DNA from: Cryptomeria japonica
Lineage: Eukaryota; Streptophyta; Pinopsida; Cupressales; Cupressaceae
Direction of reading: 5' to 3'
Assembly (NCBI RefSeq): GCF_030272615.1
Contig: NC_081408.1
Span: 766,975,330 to 767,039,329, forward strand
Length of the DNA stretch: 64,000 bases
Shown here: positions 33,986 through 44,632 of the stretch, in pieces
Layout: every line of letters begins with the position of its first letter
Position numbering within the stretch: the stretch's first letter is position 1
The notes under the pieces: generated by a model
The model's database searches: none
What the model saw: only the letters and a program-made list of their open reading frames with translations
Told to the model about the DNA's origin: nothing
Position numbers and translations under genes: made by a program

Positions 33986-34930
33986 ACTTGACACACAACT
34001 GTACTTTCACTGGTAGGGTATGGCTCTCAACATTCTGGCACATTGGGAGACACAACTGGAGCATTCCTAGTGTAAACCTATCCACCCGGACTTGCTTGTA
34101 ATGTTGGTTTGTGCTCACGATGAAACTTTGAGGACATTGACAACTTTGACAACTTTGACAACAATTGAGCAACTTTGACAACAACTAAGCAACTTTTACA
34201 TCTTTTATCCAAATGACCCCAAACTTTCACAAATGACTTGAAATAATCATTAATGGTCCCAAATCACCTTATTTAGATAAAAAAAATGGAAAACAAGACA
34301 AAAACCAAAATTTTACCATTGTGAGCATGAGTTTCTCTCGCACGACTCACATTGACAAATATAAATGAAAGGAATCAAAAGCATCCAGTGATCATTACCA
34401 TGGATCAAATCTGACCATTACCATTGAATTTCATTTTGATTGAGACAAGGAGTTTTATAGGGTTAATTCAATATTTTAGAAATCTTATCAAATCATATTC
34501 CACAATTGCAATGCTTTATATCATAGATTTTTATTGTTTGTATTCATATTGTTGGTTACATAGCCAAATATTCATTTAACTTTATAAAAGGGAAGCCACC
34601 AAATAGACTAAATAGTTTGAGGAAAAATTAACCGTATCAATTATAAATAACCATTTTTATATATATATGCATAATAATCAATACAATGAACAAATTCTAT
34701 ATGTATCGAATATGCCTATCAATATCAATGAAATGCACAATAATAAACACAATACACATTTATTGGATCGAATATCAACATTTATATATATCAAAAAAGG
34801 CATATATGCCAAGTCAATACAAGTTTTACAAAAATGTAGCATATGCCATGTCCAAATTGATATACAATAAAAATGTAGAATATATCTACATGTGTTGGTC
34901 ATTCAGTGACCACAACTAACACTATACAAT
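33986..34930. other. AT-rich spacer, nothing recognised
   Basis: Includes a short run of CAACTTTGA repeats (34140-34195). ORFs here overlap on both strands and look random. Confidence 0.45.
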
Positions 34931-34931
34931 C

Positions 34932-37440
34932 CTATACTTGTGGTGAATCATCAAAATCAAGCCTCTTTGATGTAGTGTGTGGCTTTGTAGATGGCTGCAC
35001 AACCACAATTCAAAAGACAAGTTAGAATCCTTTTGCAGAAAATAGTTCACAATTATCAACATAACTATGCATTTAATCATAATTTCTTTGCAATTCAAAT
35101 GTACATTACCTCATCTGCTAATCTAGGATCTACTGTCTTCTTTGTCTTCTCCTTTTGATTCTTAGGTGTTTTCTTGAACGCAAACTTTGAAGGATCCAAG
35201 TTATGGCCGAACCACTAAGGGGCCTATTGTATATTAAATACAATCAATACAATGTACTAACATAAATAGATAAAAAACACTAAAAATATATAATATAGAG
35301 AACAAAAGTGTATCGGAGCCTCTGATGCTTCTCTAGTAGACTAAGGAGTGCTCTTTGTTGATGGAGCAGCTGTGGCTATTCCCTATACGAAAAATGATTA
35401 AAGATTAAATACAATTAAAATAATGATAAGTATTGTAGGTTAAATACAATTAATGCAATGTATAAAACAAAAGTGTACTAGAGCCTAAGATGCTTCTCTA
35501 GTACACATAGGAGGGATCACCATTGATGAAGAAGCTATGGATATTTCATGTATGAAAAATGATAAGATTAGAATTTATCACAAGTTCACATGTACATGTG
35601 CATATAATGATCAAATCAAGAAAAAAAAGTAGAGATACATACCTCTACCATCTCTCGATCCTCAGACGTATCAGGTGCATTAAAAAATTCTACAAAGCCC
35701 AATGCTTGTTGTATATAAAACGGACAAAAAACACTAATCAATCTACAAATTCCAACTAAGATAATTTCAACCTTTTCAAACAATTTTACAATTAAAAATA
35801 TGTTCAATTACCTTCTTCCCTCATTTTCGCATCGTCAAGGATTTCTTTCATTGAGGATGAGGCCTAGACATGGAGGGGGTACCCTAAAATAAACAAAATT
35901 ATTACAAGAGATATTAGTAGATAATATTAAACATAATTTAACAAATCTAAAATTAAATTACTTACATATTCCATCAAAAGAATACATAAAATAAGGTTTA
36001 CAAAATATGATACCGCATAGCTTTGTCAGCCAAAATTGATCGCTGAGAGTGTGACATCATCAATATGGGACATTTGGTCCCTTGTCAATGCCTACAAAAC
36101 AAAAAATTATCAAGCATTAAAGAGAGTGAGTATATCTTATATTTTTTTTAAATTCAAAGTACTATTCTATTTGAACATGTTACAAAATTTATACCTTAGG
36201 CATTGAAGTTGCAACTGCAATAACTGTAGGAGGAATATCAAATGGTGTATTAACACTCATTGTTGTAACCTGAAATGCATATTGTTTGTTTCAATTTAAA
36301 TCAATCTATAAATAAAAATTAATTTACAATTACAAATTTTAAGTGTTTGATAAATAAAATGTTATGAATTCAAATCAACACACCTATGTTTGTGGTTGAC
36401 TAGAAAATAACATGTTCATTAATTCATTCATCATCGCCACATCCTCAGTCATGCGGGTTTGACATCTACTCCCCCAAATCATGCACAGATGGGAAGTGGA
36501 ACCATCTGCACTATCCTTGACATCCATCCCTATGCATATGCCTGAGCAAGTGGTACACACATGCTCAATGGGCTAACCAGCATCAGCTACCTTGACCAAT
36601 GGATCATCGTTCGACCCAAGAGGGTGTGCTAACTTTGTCCCATGATGGATGATTGCATCAATCAATTTTCTCACTGCCTGAAGAGTTTGTAGCTCCATCA
36701 ACACTTTTAGTGCTATTGGGACTGTCACATGCACCTTGGGTTTGGGTGCTAGGGGGTGACGACTCTACAGGTCTATTACTCTCTGGGCTCCAAGTCTATC
36801 TTGGGTAGAGCTACCACCTTTGCCATGGAACTCTTTCATAAAAATAATTAGGCCACTCATTGAGGACAAACTCATAATATACTTTCCTCATAAAATATAA
36901 TTGAACCTCAACATTATTACAAGGTGGTTCGTCAAAGACCATCCACCACCTACTCAAAAAAAGATAATTCATCTGCACATTGGTACACCAATGTATGAGA
37001 AACCTCTTTGCATTAAGAGGTAAGGACTCACCAGTTCTAGGATCAACAAAAAGGGAACATATTTGTGCTTTACTTATGTTTTTTTTTCACTGCATCATAT
37101 GATAACCCATCACCATAATAAGTGTGACACCTATCCCTATAGTTTCCTCATTTTTTAATTTGATTTGGAACTATAGTGGCACCACTAGCCAATGTTTCTA
37201 GGGTAGTGGCAAGGGATAAATGATGCTCAAGGTCGGATGTTTTCAATCTATTAACCAATCTAGTTATTCTAGCAGTGTTTGGTCCTAACTGATTAAACAA
37301 ATCCTTTTATGTAGTTGTTTTACAGTCTAAAGGAGGAGATGGAGGTGTATCTTGAGGGTTTTATTGTAGGTTTTGCTGTGGGTTTTAAGGTGCATCTTGT
37401 TGTGGTTCTGGATTTTCATAATTTAATATTGGTAACAAAA
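34932..37440 (-). pseudogene. Multi-exon pseudogene of unknown function
   Basis: I do not recognise this gene. At least five introns have canonical GT-AG borders on the minus strand, and the well-bounded exons share one phase. Exon A is about 37440-36384 (for example RITRLVNRLKTSDLEHHLSL, CSLFVDPRTGESLPLNAKRF, VQLYFMRKVYYEFVLNEWPN and a Cys-rich end). It is followed by 36269-36195 (25 codons, VTTMSVNTPFDIPPTVIAVA), 36091-36014 (26 codons), 35883-35812, a block near 35643, 35223-35110 (WFGHNLDPSKFAFKKTPKNQ, then a Lys-rich tail) and the last exon 34994-34932 ending DFDDSPQV-stop. Several exons carry one in-frame stop and exon A has shifts, so the gene is dead. It could be a host gene or a gene carried by a DNA transposon; no transposase motif is visible. 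Confidence 0.6.
35310..35560. repeat. Duplicated ~160-bp exon-intron segment
   Basis: AACAAAAGTGTA followed by a GAGCCT..GATGCTTCTCTAGTA block occurs near 35301 and 35468. Each contains a short exon-like peptide (STREASE and CTREAS on the minus strand). This looks like a tandem exon duplication within the multi-exon pseudogene. Confidence 0.6.
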
Positions 37441-37659
37441 AATAAAATAATTAGTCAAAATCAACAAATTTAAATTGAAAACGTAAATAAAATTTATCAA
37501 ATGTGCAAAAAAAAAAAATGCATAACCGACCTCTTTTCATGGTGTTTGGGGGTGAAAATATGTAGCCTGTGCATGGTTTGGAACAAAAAACCCCCTAAAA
37601 CTCGCTGTCAACCATGGAAGAAAAGAATACAGTCGACTATCAAAAAAAAAAAATTGGTT

Positions 37660-37830
37660 GGGACCATGTACATGGTTGTTTAGGAACTAAAACTAAGTAC
37701 GGGGTCTTAGTTCCTAAAGGACCACGTACACAACTTTGTCCCTTTAGACTAGGGAACAACTAACCTAACCATGTTAGGGTTTTAAAAAATTTTAAAACCA
37801 TGAACGTGGTTGCTATTTTTTCAACTTTTT
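37660..37830. repeat. Short palindromes
   Basis: AGGAACTAAAACTAAG pairs with CTTAGTTCCT (about 37681-37718), and GGTTTTAAAAAATTTTAAAA is self-complementary (about 37779-37800). They may be the inverted end of a small DNA transposon. Only visible pairing supports this. Confidence 0.4.
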
Positions 37831-37904
37831 TTTGGTTTGTGTCCAATTTTTTGCATACTACCTTTATGTACACAATATTTCTTCTACCATTTATATTTTA
37901 TTAA

Positions 37905-39640
37905 GATAAATGGGTTTTATAGAGACCTAAAACCTAGATCTAGTATAAAATAAATAATAAAAAATAGAGTCTAGCTAGCCGCTAACCAGCTATAGAAATA
38001 GGGGAACACCCCATAACAGAAAACCACAAAAAATAGACCTAAAATAGGATGCAACAACAAAAGACTAAGAAAGAGCTCTCCTAAGCTCAACATTTTTCTG
38101 GATAGCTTTTTCATTAATCTGTTGAATTTCTTCCATAATAAACCTTGAGCTACTAGTCACCTGATGTTTTCTCCCAGTCCTTGTACATAGTCCCATGGAT
38201 GCTTGGACCTCTTGGTTCATCCTATGCAAGTTGGTATCTAGGGCTGTTTCAGCTCTAACCATCTACTCCTTCTGTAATGAAATTTCCTCATTCACCCTCT
38301 TAAGGCTCTCAGCACTATTGTGCATGGCTCCCTTACTGACCTCCACCAAGCCCTTTAGTGTGGTCTTCATTTTTTGAATTTTTGTTTTCATCTTATAAAT
38401 TTTCACCTCATGCTCAAGCCTCATAATCTCGATGCCCTTCACCATTTGTTGGGAAAGCTTCAGGAGTTCCTCAGTCTTATCTGGCACAAGAATCTTAGTG
38501 AAAGTGGCTATGAGATATTTAATACCCTGTTTCAGAATAATAATTTCCCCAAAGAACTGTCGAAAATATTTTTCGTGATACATCAGTGATTTACCCAAAA
38601 GGAAATCAACATCCTTTTCATTATCTTTGTTCTCATTGGGGTCCACATTAAGAGGGATGTCAAGCTTTATTTTATTATCCTCCTTATCATGAATCACAGA
38701 CTTACTAGTCTTTTATTTTTTTCAGATTTTACGGTCTCACAATGTGGGTGTGTAGAACAGGGGTTTTCTTCTTAGCAACCCATCTCAGAGGGTTTTTTGT
38801 GTTGCTACTAGCACCACAGGTGGTCTTTTTCAGGGGACCCTCATCCTCAGAGAGTTTATATTTTGAATCATCATACACCTAGACATTATTCCAATCCATA
38901 GCTTTCCCACCCTTTGTATCATCAAACTTTTTATCTGACACATGATGTACCTCCTGACTGGCTAAAGACTTAGGGTTTTTCAGAGAGGAGGAAGGCTTGA
39001 TCTCATGGGCCTTTGCATACTTTATGATTAAGAGTATTAAACCCTCATGAAGAATTAGCTTATCCTTATTCTTTGCATGCTTTCTAATAGATAAATTCGA
39101 GGATGATAACAAGTACAACAAAATAGAAATTCTCTTGTCATGTCTAAAATGGTCCAGAATAGTGAAATGGTAACAAAAAATACGAGCAAAGCACCTGTCA
39201 AGGGTACTGTACCTCATGATGAACTCTGCCATGTCTTACTAGAGACTTTTAAGGTCCAACTAGTTTAGCTATCATCTTGGTTCTTCTTAACCCTGCTCCT
39301 TTCACTTTGTTTATCATAGAAAACAGAGAGGGCTTCTTCTGAATTCTTCCTTTCCCTAAAAACATATTGCCCTCCATACTGAGCCCAGTAATTGTAGCAA
39401 TGAATAGTTCATCAATTCTGAATGCTGCCCCATACACATGCAATGCCCCATTATCCTAGACAGAAACAAAAAAGTATGTGAGATGGTGGTCCTGACCATG
39501 AAGTTTACAAACATAGGGTTCCATACCCCCATCCTTAATCTCCCTCTAGACCTCCTCATTCTTCTCCCAGATCTTGCATGAAGATGGCTCCAATCTGTTT
39601 TTGTCTCTACCCATTATGGTACTGTTTCTGTAATTTTTTT
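37905..39640 (-). pseudogene. PMD-like ORF with LINE-like 3' end (unit D)
   Basis: Minus-strand coding text in changing frames: EPYVCKLHGQDHHLTYFFVS, NGALHVYGAAFRIDELFIAT followed by ITGLSMEGNMFLGKGRIQKK (39249-39443), MAEFIMRYSTLDRCFARIFC with HFRHDKRISILLYLLSSS and LILHEGLILLIIKYAKA (38879-39232), then a coiled-coil part (38263-38697) ending FIMEEIQQINEKAIQKN (38065-38262). The 'IMRYSTL..HF..LDHFRH.KRI..L..LL' layout resembles proteins found in plant non-autonomous retroelements; I know no biochemical role. The unit ends CCATTTATCTTAATAAAAT (minus strand), like a LINE tail, and a LINE RNase H lies just upstream at 39.8-40.15 kb. A 5'-truncated second copy is at 40.64-41.16 kb. Confidence 0.6.
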
Positions 39641-39834
39641 GACTAACACTAAATCCAGACTTCAACCCAACACTAAATAAGCAGAGCCACATGAACAATC
39701 TGGAAACTTGCCTTCACTATTTTCTATGAAAAACATAATAGATGTAATTTTTCATCATTAATTTTGAAGCGATGAAATATTTTTGGCATCCTTCCTCACC
39801 AACTCACATAACTAGAATGGAAAGCAATCCCCTT

Positions 39835-40150
39835 CCTACCACCACTTTTTATCATTTCTAATCACCCCTAAATTAGCCACATGGTAAGATTGACTATTAC
39901 CTTCCCTCATAACATGTGATATTTTAATATCCTCAAGATTTTTAATGATTTCAAAGCACTCCTACATTAAATGGTTAATCATCCAACTAAGAGGAGATTT
40001 TTTATTCAAACAATTTATTATATTTAGCGAGTCATTTTCCAAGCATACCTTCTTAAATTCTCCACGACTTGCCATTCTAAACCCAATGTAAGCTACATTT
40101 GCATACTCTACTATTTGTTGACTCTCATGAATATATCATTTCTTGGAAGC
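39835..40150 (-). pseudogene. LINE RNase H remnant
   Basis: Minus-strand text reads YANVAYIGFRMASRGEFKKV, CLENDSLNIINCLNKKSPLS, SHVMREGNSQSYHVANLGVI. This is the C-terminal part of the plant LINE RNase H (RVT_3): the E-x-D-S block and the closing 'REGN..A..LA' block with degenerate Asp. There are single in-frame stops only. It lies 200-300 bp upstream of unit D on the same strand and is probably part of the same element; the RT that should precede it is absent, and only unrecognised sequence lies upstream to 40.64 kb. Confidence 0.65.
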
Positions 40151-40635
40151 GATATATGTTAAGGTGGATACCCTTTCTCATATGAGAATATATAATTCAA
40201 TATAAATATGTTAAAATCCATATAATTAATTGATAAATCCATTTTGAATTAAAGTTACACATTCTCCTTACTTGACTAATACTTATAGAGTGACGAAATA
40301 AAAATAATTCTTGACCCTTACTCTTAGTCTTCCTTCAAAATAATAAAGTAAGAAAAGTATTTACTTCAACACCACAAGGTTTGTTTCCCACAACTTCTTT
40401 CAATATAAGGTCAAATCACTATTAGTCAAAATATCGGTACAACATAGCATCATAGTAAAAATAATATGAGCTTATAATCATCACATAACGTCAAATGTCT
40501 CCAATCACTTCATTTACGATATATATAAAAATCTCCATACATTATTCTTGTAAATATTTTCTCATTCTAAATTAATATATTGTATCAAATAAGTCTTTTT
40601 TTTATTTTCCCCTTCACCTTTAAGTATAAAAGTTT
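40151..40635. other. AT-rich spacer, nothing recognised
   Basis: No coding or repeat signal is supported. Confidence 0.45.
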
Positions 40636-40639
40636 TGAA

Positions 40640-41160
40640 TTAAGATAAATGGGTTTTACAAGGACCTGAAACCCAAATCTTTATAGAAAGTTAAAAGGAG
40701 TGAACAATCTCTAACCAGTCCAAAACCAACAACAAAGAAGCCACCAAAATAGGGGCATAGCCCACACAACACAATAACCAACAAAAAGACCTAAACTCAA
40801 AGCAATAAGAAACAACTAAACCAGAGATTGCGTAATCTGAGAGTTCTTCTGGATCATATTCTTGTTGATCTCCTCGAGGTCTTCCATGATAAATATTGTT
40901 GAGCTCCTCTCTTGGTTCCTACTCTTTCTTTTGGTAAAGGGGCCCATAGTAAGCTGTGATCCTACTCCTTACCAGCTTAATTCTTGAATTTTCTTCTTCT
41001 AATTAGCATCTGAAGGTAGGACACTGGTGATAGGCTAGGTTCTATGTACGACCATCATCTCATTGACCATTCTGAGATCCTTAGCACTCATTCTCATGGC
41101 TTCCTTGGTAACCTCGACCAATTTCTTGAGGTTGCCCTTTAAGTATAAAATTTTCTATAA
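40640..41160 (-). mobile_element. 5'-truncated second copy of unit D
   Basis: The ending GGGTTTCAGGTCCTTGTAAA, CCATTTATCTTAAT and the coding text LKKLVEVTKEAMRMSAKDLR with FIMEDLEEINKNMIQKN match the last ~500 bp of unit D at 37.9-38.4 kb. Shared 3' ends with variable 5' truncation are typical of LINE retrotransposition. Confidence 0.65.
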
Positions 41161-41500
41161 GCTTAATCAAACCATTTTTCACATGCAACATAATCATAGT
41201 GAAGGTCTAATCATAACCTAGATGTCCACATCATTAGAACCAATTAAAATACCTCAAAAGAGCATCAAAATAAGTTCAATTAATGTCCATACATATGTGG
41301 GGCCTCATAGGCCTTATCAAACTGAAAGCTTTTCAACCATTACAAGGGTAATTTATTGACTTTCTATACAAATAGATACTATATTATAGACATAATTAAA
41401 TTTCTATGGGAATAGAGACTATGCTATAGATATAGTAGTCTTGTTGTAAATATTTATTGTACATATTCACATGTACATATTTTGGTAATGTTTATTGTAA
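41161..41500. other. Spacer before LINE A
   Basis: AT-rich, with short repeats such as ACATATTTTGGTAATGTT. No gene seen. The 5' edge of LINE A is not resolved. Confidence 0.4.
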
Positions 41501-41798
41501 ATATTCAAATATGAACATTTTGGTAGTGTTACTGTAGACAATTTGATGTCAACATGTAAAAATAATGTTGTGCTATTTTTGGAAGAAAACGGAGGGTTAT
41601 AGAATAGGACAGATGAGAAATTGGGATAGCAGAACCCAAGGTTTTGTGAACGTTTTTCACAGACATATTGGGCAAGGGTTTCGTGGTCATTTTTACAAGA
41701 ATGAACATCAAGTCTTTCATAGACACAGTGGAAAGGATCTATATCAAATGTATTTTTGGAAACATTTTTTGGAACTTCCAAGAAAAAGGTCTGCAGAG

Positions 41799-41905
41799 AT
41801 GGGTGGTAAAGATTCATATGCTAAGATTGTCAAGTCTTCGAAGGTGGTGGAGAAGGAGGGGGTTAGGGACTTATCCCCTTCGAAGCATGCAAAGGAAAAT
41901 GTTAG
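41799..41905 (+). pseudogene. LINE A ORF1, N-terminal part
   Basis: Begins with Met at 41799 (MGGKDSYAKIVKSSKVVEKE, then GVRDLSPSKHAKENV), resembling the start of plant LINE ORF1 proteins, which bind element RNA. It is interrupted by an LTR at about 41905; the coding text resumes after about 43054 (SENVIGPNLVNGSSSQV). No promoter can be identified upstream. Confidence 0.55.
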
Positions 41906-43025
41906 GACCCAGGGGAAACTGAGAGGGGGGGGGGGTGAATCAGTTGTCAAATAATTTCAACCCAAATATAACTTAATCAAACTTGATACTTAATACCGAT
42001 AAACAAAGCTTAATGTTAGTTAACAGATTAACAATTAATATCAATACTGGTGAAACTTAATTCATGAAACAAAAAGAGAAACAACATCCACAACACATAA
42101 CACATAGATTTATATGTGGAAACCCTATAAGGGGAAAAACCATGGTGGGAAACCTTACCCACAATTAGATGATACTACTGCAGATAGTATGTGTGTACAA
42201 ATGGAGTCTGGACATGTAGAAAGGCCAACTGCGTAGAGCACACTGTTCAATCACAAGATGGGAGTCACACTAACTACAATTGGAAGATTAAATCCAATGA
42301 TAATGTACTGCTCAAAGTAGCATCTTCTATGCTGGATTCAGTATCGGTTAAGCTCTGATAATCTCCTTCAAACCTTCCTTGAATCTTCAAATGTTGTCTG
42401 CGTGAGTAGACCTGCCTATATTCACATATACCAAATATCACAACCTTACCATACCATATTACATACCATATCATAATCTCACAAATGAGATCTTACATAT
42501 ATAACAAAACCTAAGACCAAATGTGTAGGTCGGCTCACTAAGAATATTACAATAAAATCAATTACAACAAGTAAGTCAATATGTGATGCATCATGTTAGC
42601 TCAACAATAATACCAATTGATTAAATCATCTCCATAACATGCCATGCTGATCTAGAATAGATAACGCATGCCGGTCCATAACCTAGACCAACTTTTCGGC
42701 AACAACAAATATGTCAGCTCGATTAGACAAATAATCATATCACCAAAACCAAGTATCCAAACCATGTCTTTGACATAACCAAGTGATCTCCAGATGATAA
42801 CAAGTCATCCTCAGTGCTGGTGAATAATATAACCTGTCGGTGAACCAAATACCGGCGACTATGCATAAGTCACTGAATTTATCGGTGAACATAGCCAAAG
42901 ATCTCCAAAAAGATAAGTGTTGATAAGTGTTGACATCAATGAAAAAACCAATGCAACATATCCATAATACCAATAAAAAAATTGTTAAAATAGATAGATA
43001 AGGGTTATCCGGTGGAATCACCTAC
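41906..43025 (-). mobile_element. LTR (solo or remnant) inserted in LINE A ORF1
   Basis: Contains AACTGAGAGGGG plus a G run then GTGAATCAGT at the left and ATAAGGGGAAAAACCATGGT near 42130, as in the other Copia-like LTRs. No internal coding region is present. Flanking GTTAG occurs at 41901-41905 and 43026-43030, a candidate target duplication. Termini are mutated, so a boundary shift of a few bases is possible: GAAAATG also flanks the insert at 41895 and 43054. Confidence 0.65.
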
Positions 43026-43030
43026 GTTAG

Positions 43031-44580
43031 ATTAGTAGGGGGACAAGGTAAGTGAAAATGTCATTGGCCCTAATCTGGTAAATGGTTCTTCATCTCAGGT
43101 ATGAGCTCCTATCCATTGTTTGGACCTAGCTGGGTCAAACATATCAAAGAAAGCAAGTTGTTTACATTCAATAGCAATTTCTGGGGTTATTTGGTGTAAT
43201 CAAACATGTCTGTCTAAATTGCATCATAAAATGCAAAAACGTTGGCCGAGAATGTGTTATTTTCAAGTATTGTCTACCAATTTGTTCATCATTGTCTTTG
43301 ATTCTCCTTTGGTTAGGAATGGGGTTCTTAATTCAGACTATCATTAGTTTTAGAATAATTTGATCTCTGTTTCAACTTGGAACCCTTTTTTTGTGCCAGA
43401 CTATTCAAAACCTAAAATCTATTTGGTATGGTTTGGTTTGCCTAAATTTCCATTTGAATTCATGGATCCTGAGGTTTTGAAAATGATTGGTGATAAGTTT
43501 GGAACTTTTTTAACTTCTAAATCAGATATGGTGGATGGGGAGGTTCTGGTAAAAGTTTGTGTTTTGATAAGCCCTTATTGTGTTTGCCCTAGGACTTGTA
43601 ATATCAAATCTAATGATGGAATTTGGCGGCAACTGATTGATAAACTAAATAATGATCTCCTTTTGTCTCCTTTAATTGTGGATGCGCCTCTATTTATGGA
43701 TTTTAAAAAGGGTAAGGTTTTATCTAATAATATAGAAAGAGTCGTAAATCATTCTGATATGGGTAATGAAGTTGGTCCTAAAGCTTGTGAGAATACATTG
43801 CACACTATAACTATGTCTAGAGCTCTTCTAGAGCTAGATGATAATACCATAGAACAACCTAGGTCTATTTTGAAAATATTTGTGTGAAATATTTTGATAA
43901 GAGCAGCAAGGATAAACCTGTAGAGAGTGGATAATATTTCAAATCTGAAAAATGATAATTTAATTTTGGGGCATAGGTCTGAAAACAAAGCTATTAATAA
44001 GGGTGCTTCCTTGAACATATTTATGAGCTCTCCAAATGAGGAACATCTAATCTAGAAGATAAAAGATTTAGTGAAGGATAATGATAGGAGGGGTAATGTT
44101 TTTCCTTTAGATGATTCAGTCATCATCCCAGATGTGAATGTAGTTCATCAGGTTAATGAGCTTCTGAATGATAATGTTCACAAGATGGATGAGAATGTGA
44201 CTAAGCAGGTTGTTAATTCAATGGAGTGTGACTTGGGAAATATTAATAAGTCTCTTCCTTTATCTGCTTCTGAGAATCCTTTTGAGGTTTTACCTTCTAA
44301 GGATCCTGAAGAAATTTTAGGTGAGATGATGTCTCCTAATTTGAGTAAGAAATTACCAATTGTCCAATCTAATATGGTTTTATCATCTCTTGTGGCTTCT
44401 CTTGGTAGAGGGAGACCTCCGAATTTAAGCCACAAGACACAAATAGAGATTGATGTAGGTATTCAAAATTTTTTGTCAGTATCTCCTCGTAATAGGCTAG
44501 GGAAGCATTCACTCTCTTTGGGTAGACCTAAAAAGTTAGGTCATATATCTAAGACCTCAGTACAAAGGAATAATAAATAA
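43031..44580 (+). pseudogene. LINE A ORF1, C-terminal part (DUF4283-like)
   Basis: ORF1 of plant L1 elements is an RNA-binding protein with a DUF4283 domain. The open piece 43360-43887 reads ISVSTWNPFFVPDYSKPKIY, VWFGLPKFPFEFMDPEVLKM and VKVCVLISPYCVCPRTCNIK, matching the W-x-R-L-x-G-[LI]-P region of that family. A hydrophilic tail follows at 44071-44580 (LSLGRPKKLGHISKTSVQRN). Stops at 43888 and 44054-44056 and a frame change break it. The sequence then passes at about 44632 straight into the pre-RT region, so no endonuclease is present between ORF1 and RT. Confidence 0.65.
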
Positions 44581-44632
44581 GTATCTAGCCCCCCAGTTAC
44601 TAGGTCGGTAGTTGGTAAGAGAAATTTGTAAA

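Noticed and set aside
43749-44018. Minus-strand ORFs over LINE A ORF1
   Set aside because: Antisense shadows of the DUF4283-like coding region, with no recognisable domain.
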